From Halorubrum sp. DM2 (lineage in GTDB: Archaea; Halobacteriota; Halobacteria; Halobacteriales; Haloferacaceae): a stretch of 64,000 bases of DNA. Made by a program: the position numbers and the translations under genes. Shown piece by piece: positions 8,220 to 16,633 of the stretch. The notes under the pieces were generated by a model, which saw only the letters and a program-made list of their open reading frames with translations, made no database searches and had not been told where the DNA came from. The stretch spans positions 1,485,650-1,549,649 of the forward strand of contig NZ_LR594487.1 of the NCBI RefSeq assembly GCF_901686465.1. Reading direction: 5' to 3'. The first letter of the stretch is position 1. Each line of letters opens with the position of its first letter.

Positions 8220-8309
8220 GAAATTGGGCGTCGCGCTCGACGAGGCTACGGCTCTGCGTTCGGCGTCGACCGAGAGAAACGCGATGGGGTGGAAATCGCC
8301 CGGACGCGA

Positions 8310-8402
8310 CCGAGCGGGGAGACGGAGAAGGCGGGGAGAGAATAGAAGGCGAGAGACGAAGAAGGGGCGGGAGACGAAGAAGGGCGGGGAGGAGAGGGAG
8401 AC
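8310..8402. repeat. Polypurine tract in the 300-nt intergenic region 8112-8411
   Basis: About 90 nt are almost pure A/G on the plus strand (CT-rich on the minus strand). They include an imperfect direct repeat of a GAGACGAAGAAGG-type unit. The tract lies just downstream of the AMMECR1 gene's stop (both on the minus strand), between that gene and the metal-regulator operon promoter. It may act as a pyrimidine-rich 3' end/terminator for the AMMECR1 transcript. No gene is visible here. Confidence 0.5.
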
Positions 8403-8411
8403 AGTGAACGA

Positions 8412-9014
8412 CTACAGCTCTTCGACGGCACCGCCGTCGGCGCGCTCTCGGAACACCTGTCCTTCGATGAGCGTCACTATCGTGTCCTCCTCCTGCCACG
8501 CGGTGGGGGAGAGCTTCGCCTTCCGGCAGGCGCGCGAGAGGAACTCCGCGCCGGACCAGCCGTTCTCGACGGGGACCGTCGGGTAGAGCCAGCCGTGAGC
8601 GTTGCCGCTGTCGACGGCGACGCCGTGGGTGCCGACCTCAAGGTCTTCGAGCGGGTCGTTCGTGAGGATCGTATTCGAGACGACGAACACCGAGACCGTG
8701 AGGTTGTCCAGCTCCTTCGGCTCCACCTCGGAGCCGCAGGAGTCGTCGGAGGCCGCCTTGATGGCGGCCTCGACGATGGCGTGGCCGAGCTGGTCGGAGG
8801 TCTCCCACGCGCCGGCGCAGCCGCGGAGGCGGCCGCGTCCCCGCGTCGATTCGAGTCGAACGAAGGCACCGGTGCGGGCGTAGAACGCTTCGCGCATGCT
8901 GCCGGGTTGTTCGCGTTGTCCGTGTTGGACGAACGACTCGACCGCCTCCCGCGCGAGTTCGACCGCTCGTGCACCGTCGTCGTACGACAGCTGAACGGTC
9001 TGAGCCTCGGACAT
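8412..9014 (-). CDS. AMMECR1-domain protein
   Basis: The 200-residue protein spans the complete AMMECR1 domain. It contains GAFVRLESTRGRGRLRGCAG, where the family signature LRGCIG appears as LRGCAG, then AIVEAAIKAASDD, and LDNLTVSVFVVSN preceding the GTHGVAV loop. The family is universal in archaea and eukaryotes. Its biochemical role is unresolved, though a link to Memo-like chemistry has been suggested. It is diverged from the RNase P RNA gene, so the two share the promoter region 9015-9134. Confidence 0.9.
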   Translation of the reverse strand: MSEAQTVQLSYDDGARAVELAREAVESFVQHGQREQPGSMREAFYARTGAFVRLESTRGRGRLRGCAGAWETSDQLGHAIVEAAIKAASDDSCGSEVEPKELDNLTVSVFVVSNTILTNDPLEDLEVGTHGVAVDSGNAHGWLYPTVPVENGWSGAEFLSRACRKAKLSPTAWQEEDTIVTLIEGQVFRERADGGAVEEL

Positions 9015-9134
9015 GAGAGACTATTACGTTGCTGACGACTTGAACGCTTCCCTTGTGGCACCGCTCCCGCGGCGTTCGCGGCGTCTCGCCGGAAACGCGC
9101 CCGATCGAACCGCTTATTCGCCGGCGGGCGAAAG

Positions 9135-9535
9135 GGCGGAACGGACAGAGGGAGCCCGACTCCCGTGCCTCCGGCATGAGGAAAGTCCCCCCACCGGCCG
9201 GACGGGCGACCGGGCACACGCCCGGAGTCGGAGACGGCTGGCGCTGGAACAGCAACGACACCCCCCGCCTCGACCGATGAGACGCGTTCGGTCGCCGCAG
9301 GCGACCGGCGGCGTTCGCGGGATCACCCGCGAACGCGCGAACCGACCCGCAAGGGAAGGGAGTTAACCCGTCGAGGACCGACGTGGCCTCGCCACGCGAC
9401 GGGCGGGAACGGATGGAACGGCGAATCCTCGCCGGTGCAAGTCCGTGCCATAAGGTAGTCCGGCCACGGCGCGGACGCTCAGCCGAATGTCGGGACGAAC
9501 CGAAGGGGGCTTACTCCCCTCAGTCCGCTCGTACC
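9135..9535 (+). ncRNA. rnpB: RNase P RNA
   Basis: This is the catalytic RNA that trims tRNA 5' leaders. Diagnostic archaeal elements are present in order: ACAGAGGGAGCCCGACTCCC near the 5' end, the conserved GAGGAAAGTCC (CR-I), an AGTTAACCC/GTGCAAGTCCGTGCC central region, ATAAGGTAGTCCGG, and GGGGGCTTACTCCCCT near the 3' end. The ends can pair: 9139-9146 with 9523-9530 (7 of 8 pairs), giving P1. The length of roughly 400 nt fits type A archaeal RNA. A TATA-like CTTATT lies at about 9112. The exact ends are estimated to within about 10 nt. Confidence 0.92.
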
Positions 9536-9563
9536 GACGAGCGGCGCGCCTCTCCCGCGATTG

Positions 9564-9571
9564 TTTATAAA
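9564..9571 (+). promoter_or_regulatory. TATA-box-like TTTATAAA in front of repeat copy A
   Basis: This is a near-consensus archaeal TATA box between the end of rnpB and the structured repeat. Initiation would be expected about 25 nt downstream, at the start of the repeat. It makes independent transcription of copy A plausible. The same TTTATAAAC string appears in the tail of copy D. Confidence 0.45.
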
Positions 9572-9578
9572 CCGACAG

Positions 9579-9915
9579 CGGTGGCGCGTGCCTCCGAGCG
9601 GTCGCCCTCGGCGACCGCGAGGAGCACCGCGCGAGGGAGTCGGTGGCGGTCGAGCGAAGCGAAGACCGCCAGCGACGAGGCTGGGGAGGCGCGAGGGGCT
9701 GTGCGGAGCGGTGCGGGGCGGGACTCGAAGGGGCAGCCGGGAGGGGGTCGGAGGCGAAGTAAGGACCGGAAGGAGCGAGCAACGCGAGCGACTGAGGACC
9801 GCAGCGAGCGTCCGACCCCCTCCCGGCTGGGGCTTCGGCGGTCTCGGTTACAAGGTCGGCTTCACAGTAGCGAGCAGCTGAAGCTTCAACGACATCTATG
9901 GCTATCGCCCGACCA
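9579..9915 (+). repeat. Structured dispersed repeat, copy A (with 3' tail)
   Basis: This is one of four related non-coding elements in the window. Stem 1 is 9598-9606 with 9610-9618 (9 bp, loop CTC). Stem 2 is 9644-9651 with 9664-9671. Stem 3 is 9735-9752 with 9811-9828, a perfect 18-bp match enclosing 58 nt. Between stems 2 and 3 lie the conserved boxes GAGGCTGGGGAGGCG and GGGACTCGAAGGGGCAG. A degenerate tail repeat beginning GGCTGGGGCTTCGGCGGTC follows. It sits just after rnpB on the same strand, upstream of the htpX 3' end. ORFs through it are Arg/Pro/Ala-rich artefacts. The boundaries are approximate. Confidence 0.8.
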
Positions 9916-9935
9916 AAAGTGGATTATTAGCCGTA

Positions 9936-10808
9936 TCAGGCCGTTTCCAGCTCTTTTTCCATCTCGCGGAGCCGCTCGATGCGGTTCTCCGTCGACGGGT
10001 GCGTCGAGGCGATCTTGCCGACGAAGCCGGCCTTGATCGGGATGATGAAGAACGCGTTCATCTCCGCCTCCTCGCGGAGGTCCTCCTTGGGCACCTTGTC
10101 CATCCGGCCGTCGATCGTCATCAGCGCCGAGGCGAGCGCGCCGGGCTGGCCCGTGATCAGCGCCGCACCGCGGTCGGCGGAGTACTCGCGGTACCGCGAG
10201 AGCGCGCGGATGAGCAGGAACGAGATCACCCAGACGACCAGCGACACGAGGATCGCCACGATGACGGGCGCGCCCTGCCGGTTGTCGCCGCCGAACAGCC
10301 ACCCCCACCGCACGATGAAGAAGGCGATGGTCGAGAGGAACGACGCGATGGTCATCACCATCACGTCGCGGTTCTTCACGTGGGCGAGCTCGTGGGCGAG
10401 GACGCCGTCCAACTCGTCTTCGTTCAGGCTCTCCAGCAGCCCGGTCGTCACCGCGACGGTGGCGTTCTTCTTGTTCCGGCCGGTCGCGAACGCGTTCGGC
10501 ACCTGCGTGTTCGCGACGGCGACCGTCGGCTTCGGCAGGTCGGCCTGCTGGCTCAGCCGCTCGATCCGACGGTGGAGGTCGGGGTACTCGTCCGCGCTCA
10601 CCTCGCGAGCGCCCATGCTCCGGAGCGCCAGCTTGTCGCTGAAGAAGTACTGCGCGAGCGAGAACCCGCCGAGCATGATCAGGATCGTCAGGCTCCCAAC
10701 ATCGAAAAACGTCACGAGGACCCCGACGAAGGCGACGTAGAGGGCGAACAGGAGGAACATCGTCAGTCCCATCCGTCCGCGTAACCCCCAGTCTGTCTTC
10801 CATTCCAT
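9936..10808 (-). CDS. htpX: HtpX-like membrane zinc metalloprotease (M48)
   Basis: This is a membrane protease for quality control of misfolded membrane proteins. The 290-residue protein has two N-terminal hydrophobic helices (about 14-56), then the zinc motif HELAH at 139-143 (catalytic Glu140), and two further membrane segments around 150-200. The third zinc ligand region is SRYREYSADRGAALITGQ, followed by the C-terminal STHPSTENRIERL block typical of the family. Length and order match archaeal HtpX. It stands alone, convergent with rnpB and repeat copy A. Confidence 0.93.
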   Translation of the reverse strand: MEWKTDWGLRGRMGLTMFLLFALYVAFVGVLVTFFDVGSLTILIMLGGFSLAQYFFSDKLALRSMGAREVSADEYPDLHRRIERLSQQADLPKPTVAVANTQVPNAFATGRNKKNATVAVTTGLLESLNEDELDGVLAHELAHVKNRDVMVMTIASFLSTIAFFIVRWGWLFGGDNRQGAPVIVAILVSLVVWVISFLLIRALSRYREYSADRGAALITGQPGALASALMTIDGRMDKVPKEDLREEAEMNAFFIIPIKAGFVGKIASTHPSTENRIERLREMEKELETA

Positions 10809-10911
10809 GGCGTTGAATAACCGTTCAGCGCGTTAAAGCCTGCCGGAGGCCACGCCGTCCCGCACCCGACAAGTGCGGTGCGTTTTTCGCCCGTCCGCAC
10901 GACCGACTGGC

Positions 10912-11832
10912 ATGGAAACGGTACTCGTTACGGGCGGCCGCGGAGCCTCCGGGCGCTGGGTCGTCGACCGGCTCGCCGGCGACTACGAGGTCGTCGTCGT
11001 CGACTACGACCACCCGGGGCTCGGCGTCGACCCCGCTCCGAACGTCTCGTTCCGTGCGGCCGACCTCGCGGAGCGTGGCGAAGCGCTCGACATCGTCGCC
11101 GCGGTCGACCCCGACGCGGTCGTCCACTGGGCCGCCATCCCGGTCGCCGGCACCCACCCGGAGGGGCGGGTGTTCGAGGCGAACGCGCTCGCCGCCAAGA
11201 ACGTCCTCGACGCCGCCGGCCGGGCCGACGCGCGGATCGTTCAGGCCTCTAGCGACGGCGCGTACGGCTTCTTCTTCGCCGACCCGACGCCGCTCCCGGA
11301 CGAACTGCCGATCACCGAGGACCACCCGCTCCGCCCGGAGGACCCGTACGGGCTCTCGAAGGTGACCGCGGAGGCGGCGGCGGGCGCGGTCGCGCGCCGC
11401 CACGACGTGCCGGCGGTATCGATACGCCCGTCGTGGATCCAGTACCCCGGCGCGTACGCCTGCCGCGCGGACGAGTACGTGACCGACCTCGACGCCGGCG
11501 CGGGCAACTTCTGGTCGTACGTCGACGTCCGCGACGTGGCCGACCTCGTCGCGGCCGCGCTCGCGGAGACGGGCGACGGCGACGCTCCCGTCGACCCCGG
11601 AACCCACGAGGCGGTGAACTGCGTCGCGGCCGACAACGCCCTCGGCCGCCCGCTGCTCGACCTCCTCCGCGAGGCGTACGACGGCGTCCCCGACGACTCC
11701 GCCGTCGACGAGGGCGACGACCGCGGTGCCTACGCGATCGACAAGGCGGATCGGCTGTTCGGATGGACGCCCTCGCGCTCGTGGCGCGACGCCGCCGACG
11801 AGGAGGTCGCCGAGCCGACGCTGTTCGAGTGA
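10912..11832 (+). CDS. NAD-dependent epimerase/dehydratase (extended SDR)
   Basis: The start at ATG 10912 begins with the Rossmann fold: METVLVTGGRGASGRWVVDR, a GxxGxxG-type dinucleotide loop, and an acidic residue (DYDHPG) after the second strand favouring NAD(H). The active-site region has ASSDGAYG, then the YGLSK (YxxxK) pair. RPSWIQYPGAY follows, as in sugar-nucleotide epimerases and related dehydratases. The protein has 306 residues. The substrate is not predictable. Its stop faces the arlJ stop (convergent, about 27 nt apart). Confidence 0.85.
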   Translation: METVLVTGGRGASGRWVVDRLAGDYEVVVVDYDHPGLGVDPAPNVSFRAADLAERGEALDIVAAVDPDAVVHWAAIPVAGTHPEGRVFEANALAAKNVLDAAGRADARIVQASSDGAYGFFFADPTPLPDELPITEDHPLRPEDPYGLSKVTAEAAAGAVARRHDVPAVSIRPSWIQYPGAYACRADEYVTDLDAGAGNFWSYVDVRDVADLVAAALAETGDGDAPVDPGTHEAVNCVAADNALGRPLLDLLREAYDGVPDDSAVDEGDDRGAYAIDKADRLFGWTPSRSWRDAADEEVAEPTLFE

Positions 11833-11859
11833 CGGTCGAGCAGCCCGTCCGCGGGCCGT

Positions 11860-13614
11860 TCAGATCGACAGGATCGCGTTGACGAGCGTCCGCGTCGCGA
11901 TGGCGGTGACCGCCCCGAGCCACGTCAGGAGGACGAAGTGGATGTAGCCGTTCGCCGGGTTCCCGCCGTCGATCCGTCGGATCATCTGCGAGGAGAGCGC
12001 CGCGTTGAACAGCACGACGGTGAGCAGGAGGTACTCGATCAGCGGGATGTCGTACGCGCCGGGGTAGACGATCTGGCCGATGTCCATCTCTTCGAGCCCG
12101 AAGTCAGCGGTCAGGTCGGCCAGAATGGCGACGATCTCCAGTCCGATGAAGAAGGCGAACGTCGCGGCCGCCGTGATCCCGTACAGCAGTCCGATGAACG
12201 TCATCGCCGCCTGCCGGCGCTGCTCGCGCAGCTGGTTGACGGCGTTCATGTTTTTCGAGATCAGCTCACCGAGCATCTTCGGGTCCCCGCCCATCTGGCG
12301 ACCGACGAGGTACATCTCGGAGAACTTCTGGATGAGGTACGAGCGCGTGTCACGCGTGAACGCTCGCCACGCGCCCTCAGTGCTGATCCGCATGTTGAGC
12401 CGGCGGTAGAGCCGCTCGATCGACTCGGAGAGCTTGCCGAAGTTCTTGTCGCGGAGGGTGGTGAGCACGTCGGTCGTCGTCGACTGCTTCGCGCTCTCCG
12501 TCGCCCCGAGCGCGCGGACGAACGACGGGAACTCGCCGTCGCGGGCGGTGATCGCCTGCTCCTCCTGCCGGAGCACCACGCCGGTGACGATCAGCGGCGA
12601 GATGGGGACCGCGAGGTACAGCGGCAGCCGGACGTTGTCGACGAAAAAGAGGAGTCCGGGGAGCCCGGGCCCGTACCCGAACATCCCGGCGGCCGTGATC
12701 CCGATGATCACGAACGTGAGCCCGCCGCCGCCGATGAGCGACGCCCACAGCTTCAGGTCGCCGGGGGCGCGCTCGTCCGGGTGGTACCAGATCGGGTCGT
12801 ACGGCGACGTCGCGCGGATCATCGCGTAGAAGCCCAGTTGGACGAACACGAAGAGGACGATGACGGCCGCCACCGTCGCAGTCGGGTCGTTGCCGGTGAG
12901 GATCGGGAGGACGACCGCGAACACCAACGCGAACGTCATCGAGAGGATCATCGACATATACAGGTCCTTCATCACCTCTAGGTTCGAGAGCGCGGACTCG
13001 TAGCGGGTCTCGTACTGCGCGAGCATCACGTCCTGCTCGGAGACGAGGAACTCTTGGAGCGACTGCCCCGCGCCCATCGTGTAGCCGAGCCGGTCGAAGA
13101 AGTCGGCCATCGCGTCGGAGGGGACCTCCTGTGCCCGGCGGCGACACGCGTCGTCGAGGCTCTGGTTCCACGTGTCGACGAGGTGGACGACGCGGCCGAT
13201 CTCCTCGGCGGCGACGCCGTACTCCTCCTCTTTCGCCAGCGTCCGAAACACCTCCATGCGGTCGATGTTCGTCGTCGACAACACCGTCATGTGCGTCATC
13301 ACGAGGTGTAGCTGGTTGTCGATCTTCGTCTCCAGACTGGAGAGGTAGATCTTCGGGTAGATGACGGCCGCGAACAGCACGAGCGCGCCGAACATCGGGA
13401 TCGGCACCCGGGCGGCGATCGGGAGCGGGAGCGCGACCAGCCCGACGACGCTCGCGAGGAACACGAACACGGCCGGCAGCAACACCAGCCCGACGTACTT
13501 GCGCTTGGAGATGTCGAGCTGGTCGTACGACTCCATGACCTCGGAGGTCAGTTGGAGCGCGGTCGCGAGCCCGTCGCCCATCTCCTTTACCGCCATCGTC
13601 AGTGTTCCCCCCAT
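11860..13614 (-). CDS. arlJ: Archaellum membrane platform protein ArlJ (FlaJ)
   Basis: ArlJ is the polytopic membrane platform on which the ArlI ATPase acts to assemble and rotate the archaellum. The 584-residue protein contains two T2SS-F-like cytoplasmic domains. The first runs around 110-230 (EIGRVVHLVDTWNQSLDD, MGAGQSLQEFLVSE). The second runs around 350-480 (FPSFVRALGATESAKQSTTT, and GRQMGGDPKMLGELISKNMN). Several hydrophobic segments separate them (about 45-90, 235-330, 490-580). It is the last gene of the arl cluster, 28 nt after arlI. Its length is typical of haloarchaeal FlaJ. Confidence 0.93.
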   Translation of the reverse strand: MGGTLTMAVKEMGDGLATALQLTSEVMESYDQLDISKRKYVGLVLLPAVFVFLASVVGLVALPLPIAARVPIPMFGALVLFAAVIYPKIYLSSLETKIDNQLHLVMTHMTVLSTTNIDRMEVFRTLAKEEEYGVAAEEIGRVVHLVDTWNQSLDDACRRRAQEVPSDAMADFFDRLGYTMGAGQSLQEFLVSEQDVMLAQYETRYESALSNLEVMKDLYMSMILSMTFALVFAVVLPILTGNDPTATVAAVIVLFVFVQLGFYAMIRATSPYDPIWYHPDERAPGDLKLWASLIGGGGLTFVIIGITAAGMFGYGPGLPGLLFFVDNVRLPLYLAVPISPLIVTGVVLRQEEQAITARDGEFPSFVRALGATESAKQSTTTDVLTTLRDKNFGKLSESIERLYRRLNMRISTEGAWRAFTRDTRSYLIQKFSEMYLVGRQMGGDPKMLGELISKNMNAVNQLREQRRQAAMTFIGLLYGITAAATFAFFIGLEIVAILADLTADFGLEEMDIGQIVYPGAYDIPLIEYLLLTVVLFNAALSSQMIRRIDGGNPANGYIHFVLLTWLGAVTAIATRTLVNAILSI

Positions 13615-13642
13615 CCCATCGTCGCGTTCGCCTTCATCGTCG

Positions 13643-15316
13643 CTACCTCGTGTTCCGGTGCATGTCGAAGGGGAGCCCCTCGACGCCGTCGCGCTGGAAG
13701 GAGTTGATCGCGTCGTTCACCTCGTGGTAGCCCATGATCCCCTCCTGAATCATCCGCTCTATCAGCTCCGCGCGGAACTCCAAGTCGTCGTAGATGTCGC
13801 GGGTGTCGGCGTAGCCCAGAAGCGTCGCGATCTGCTCTTCGAGCACGTAGGAGTTGTTCATCCCCTGAAAGACGATCTCGTCTTCGACGGGGTCCCAGCT
13901 GAACACCTCGCGCGTGACGACCCCGTCCATCTCCTTCGAGTACCCCTCGATCTCCTGAACGCTGGTCACCCGGCGGAGCACGTCGTCGCCCTGTTTGACG
14001 CGGTTCTGGAACAGCGCCACGTCGGCGTTGTCCATGAACGTCTCCGGGACGTTGATCGGCTCGGAGGTGAACCGCTGGATCATCGAGACGATGTCCGAGG
14101 CGTGGAACGTCAGCATGACCGGGTGGCCCGTCTGGGCCGCCTGGAACGCCATGCGCCCCTCGGCCCCGCGGACCTCCCCGACGATGATGTAGTCCGGACG
14201 CGACCGCAGCGCGGCGGCGACCAGATCGAACATGTCGACGTCGGAAGAGCCCTCGTCGCCGCCCTCGCGGGTCAACAGCTGCTGCCAAGTGTTGTGGGGC
14301 GGGATGACCTCGGCGGTGTCCTCCGCGGTGTAGATCTTCGAGTCGTCCGGGATGTACGACAGTATCGCGTTCAGCGTTGTCGTCTTCCCCGACGCCGTCT
14401 CCCCGACCACGAACACCGTCTGCTCGTTCTCCAAACAGAGCCAGAGGTACGCCGAGAGCTGCGGCGAGAGCGTTCCCCAGTGGGTGATCTGGTTGATCGA
14501 CAGCGGCACCTCGTCGCCCTGCCGGATCGTGAGCGAAGACCCCTTCAGCGAGACGTCGTCGGAGTAGATGATGTTGATACGCGACCCGTCGGGGAGCGTG
14601 GAGTCGACGATCGGGTCGGAGTCGGAGAGGGGGTCGCCCATCCGCTCGCCCATGTTCCGCAGCCAGTTGTCGAACTCCTGTGGCGTCCCGAAGTCGACGG
14701 TCGTCTCCAGCATGCCGTAGGTGCCGTGGTCGACGTGGCACTCCTTGGGGCCGATGACGTGGATGTCCTCGTTGGCCGGGTCGCGCATGATCGGCTCGAG
14801 GGGACCGAGCCCGACGATGTCGCGGTTGAGCCGGTAGCGGATGTTCTCGTAGGTCTCCTCGGTGACCGACAGCTTGCCGAAGTTCTTCAGCTTCGAGAGC
14901 CCCTTGCGCCAGCCGGAGGAGGTGTCGTCGACGTGGGTCACCTCCTCCAACAGCTCCTCGATGAGGTCGTCGTACTCCGCCTCGTTGTCCGGTGCCGTGT
15001 GCTGACCGCTGGCGGTGAGCAGCCGGTTTTTTACCTCGTTGAGCACCTCCACCTGCGGACCGCTCACCTCGGGTTCGATGGCGTAGTACTTCGTGTCCTG
15101 TCCGAGGTCACCGTAGATGTGGCTGTAGATGGGGCCGCCGACGGGGTAGATGACGTTCGGCCGGTCGGACTCGTACTCGTCTTTCGGCTCCTCGATGAAC
15201 TGCGGGAACTCCCCCGTGATCTGTTTGAACTCGCGGAGGTGTTCCCGGAGGTGGGGCCGCCGCATGGCGGCCTTTCGGAGCTCGTCGGACGGTTGTGCGG
15301 TTCCGTGTTCGGTCAT
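13643..15316 (-). CDS. arlI: Archaellum motor/assembly ATPase ArlI (FlaI)
   Basis: This secretion-superfamily ATPase powers both archaellin assembly and archaellum rotation. The 557-residue protein has an N-terminal domain, then the ATPase core: Walker A GETASGKTT (305-313, Lys311), the Asp box YTAEDTAEV, Walker B PDYIIVGEVRG, and the His box TGHPVMLTFHAS. The start MTEHGTAQPSDELRKAAMRR is at ATG 15316. It is followed by arlJ and preceded by arlH with a 71-nt spacer. Confidence 0.95.
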   Translation of the reverse strand: MTEHGTAQPSDELRKAAMRRPHLREHLREFKQITGEFPQFIEEPKDEYESDRPNVIYPVGGPIYSHIYGDLGQDTKYYAIEPEVSGPQVEVLNEVKNRLLTASGQHTAPDNEAEYDDLIEELLEEVTHVDDTSSGWRKGLSKLKNFGKLSVTEETYENIRYRLNRDIVGLGPLEPIMRDPANEDIHVIGPKECHVDHGTYGMLETTVDFGTPQEFDNWLRNMGERMGDPLSDSDPIVDSTLPDGSRINIIYSDDVSLKGSSLTIRQGDEVPLSINQITHWGTLSPQLSAYLWLCLENEQTVFVVGETASGKTTTLNAILSYIPDDSKIYTAEDTAEVIPPHNTWQQLLTREGGDEGSSDVDMFDLVAAALRSRPDYIIVGEVRGAEGRMAFQAAQTGHPVMLTFHASDIVSMIQRFTSEPINVPETFMDNADVALFQNRVKQGDDVLRRVTSVQEIEGYSKEMDGVVTREVFSWDPVEDEIVFQGMNNSYVLEEQIATLLGYADTRDIYDDLEFRAELIERMIQEGIMGYHEVNDAINSFQRDGVEGLPFDMHRNTR

Positions 15317-15387
15317 GTCCCACGCTGCGTCGCCGTGTTGGTCGCGGTCCGCCCGCGCGGACCGACTGTGCGTCTCCGAGTCATGGG

Positions 15388-16137
15388 TCAGGCGACGCTG
15401 CGGCTCTCTATCACGATACCGGTTCCGGAACGGACCGAGAACCCGATGGTGTCGCCGACCTGCTCGCCCATGCCCGCGAACCGCTTGACGTTGATCTGGC
15501 GGCGGATGTCGTTGCCGACCTCGACCATCTCCAGCTGGAGGAAGACGTCCGCAATCGACCGGAACGGGCCGATCGCGTCGTCGTCGACGGCGGAGGGGTC
15601 GACGGTGAGCACCACCACCTTCCCCTGCGAGATGATCTCGCGGAAGAAGGAGATGATCTCCAAGGCGGCCTGTCGCTCCTCGTTTTTCCGGACCAGCGAC
15701 TCGAAGGTGGGGTCGTTACGGAAGATGGCGTCGAACGTGTCGAGGAAGACGACGTCGGAGTTCCACATCGCCTCGGCGTTCATCAGCCGCTTGAGCAGCT
15801 CCTTGCGCTCGCCGTCGCCGTCGGAGAACGCGCCGCCGGAGTCGAAGTCGGCGTGGAGGAAGAGCAGCTCCTCCTGTAAGAGCGGCTTCACCATGTCGTA
15901 CTCCAGCGAGTGCATCTGGTCGATGAACCCGCGGACGGTCAGCTCCGTCGACATCATCGTCACCGACGCGCCCTCCTGGATCAGCCCGTAGGCGAACCGC
16001 TGGGAGATGGCGCTTTTCCCGGCCCCGTAGTCGCCCTCCATGAGGACGATGCTACCGCGCGGGATGCCGCCGCCCAGCTCCTTGTTCAGCCGGTCGCGCT
16101 CGCCGAGGCCGAGGGAGAGCAGGTTGTCGTGGGGCAT
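15388..16137 (-). CDS. arlH: Archaellum regulatory ATPase-like protein ArlH (FlaH)
   Basis: ArlH is a KaiC-like RecA-fold protein that binds ATP and docks onto ArlI in the motor complex. It has 249 residues. Walker A is GDYGAGKSA with Lys41, and the Walker B-like strand is SDVVFLDTFDAIF. The segments VTMMSTELTVRGFIDQM and RRQINVKRFAGMGEQ are typical of the family. Its ATG follows the arlG stop by one base, so the two are probably translationally coupled. Confidence 0.93.
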   Translation of the reverse strand: MPHDNLLSLGLGERDRLNKELGGGIPRGSIVLMEGDYGAGKSAISQRFAYGLIQEGASVTMMSTELTVRGFIDQMHSLEYDMVKPLLQEELLFLHADFDSGGAFSDGDGERKELLKRLMNAEAMWNSDVVFLDTFDAIFRNDPTFESLVRKNEERQAALEIISFFREIISQGKVVVLTVDPSAVDDDAIGPFRSIADVFLQLEMVEVGNDIRRQINVKRFAGMGEQVGDTIGFSVRSGTGIVIESRSVA

Positions 16138-16138
16138 C

Positions 16139-16633
16139 TCAGCTCCCCCCCTCCACGCGGAACTGGAACAGCTCCTCGTCGCCGTTCGCCGAGAGGAACA
16201 CCCGGTGGTCGCCGTCGTCGAGGGTGCCGCCCGATCCCTCGATCTCGCTCACGTTGATCGTGAGCCGCAACACGTCGCCTCGACTCCACGCGTTCGCGCC
16301 GTCCGCGGAGACGAGTTCGCCGGAGGTCGCGTCCGGCCCGACGTAGCTCCCGTCGAAGACGACGTCGAGGTCCGATCCGTCGGGCGCGAGCCGGTAGGTG
16401 CCCGTGTTTTTGATCAGCAGCGTTACGTTGTTCTCGCTCGCGTTATACACCCCCGCGCTAGGGTCCGAGATGATCGTCACGTCGGTCCGAAGCGTCTCGG
16501 TCGCGTCGAGGCCGGCGTCCTCGACGGCGGCGCTCACGCGGTCGACGCCGGTAGTGATGGTGCCGACGACGCCCGCGGCGATGACGAGACTCGCGATGAA
16601 CAGGATGAGGTGGGAGACGGGAACGCTGGCCAT
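16139..16633 (-). CDS. arlG: Archaellum stator component ArlG (FlaG)
   Basis: The 164-residue protein has one N-terminal membrane helix (about 7-27, SHLILFIASLVIAAGVVGTI) and an immunoglobulin-like beta-rich extracellular domain. That domain includes NVTLLIKNTGTYRLAPDGSD, a strand pattern shared with ArlF and archaellins. ArlG with ArlF forms the pseudoperiplasmic stator that anchors the motor to the S-layer. It lies directly after arlF with no gap (16634/16633). Confidence 0.9.
   Translation of the reverse strand: MASVPVSHLILFIASLVIAAGVVGTITTGVDRVSAAVEDAGLDATETLRTDVTIISDPSAGVYNASENNVTLLIKNTGTYRLAPDGSDLDVVFDGSYVGPDATSGELVSADGANAWSRGDVLRLTINVSEIEGSGGTLDDGDHRVFLSANGDEELFQFRVEGGS

Noticed and set aside
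9420-9460. tRNA-like GTGCAAGTCC segment
   Set aside because: It is part of RNase P RNA. No acceptor or anticodon arm can be drawn, and I found no tRNA or rRNA gene elsewhere in the window.
9579-9915. Copy A as a classical insertion sequence or MITE
   Set aside because: I could not find terminal inverted repeats or target duplications shared by the copies, though the boundaries are uncertain and this should be rechecked with more copies.
9383-10036. Open frames across rnpB and repeat copy A, with similar ones in copies B, C and D
   Set aside because: They are Arg/Pro/Ala/Ser-rich, differ in frame between copies, and stem compensation rather than codon conservation explains the sequence.
13361-15991. 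876-codon plus-strand frame over arlJ, arlI and arlH
   Set aside because: It lies antisense to three well-supported genes, has no recognisable domain, and is biased to Val/Asp/Arg as shadows are.
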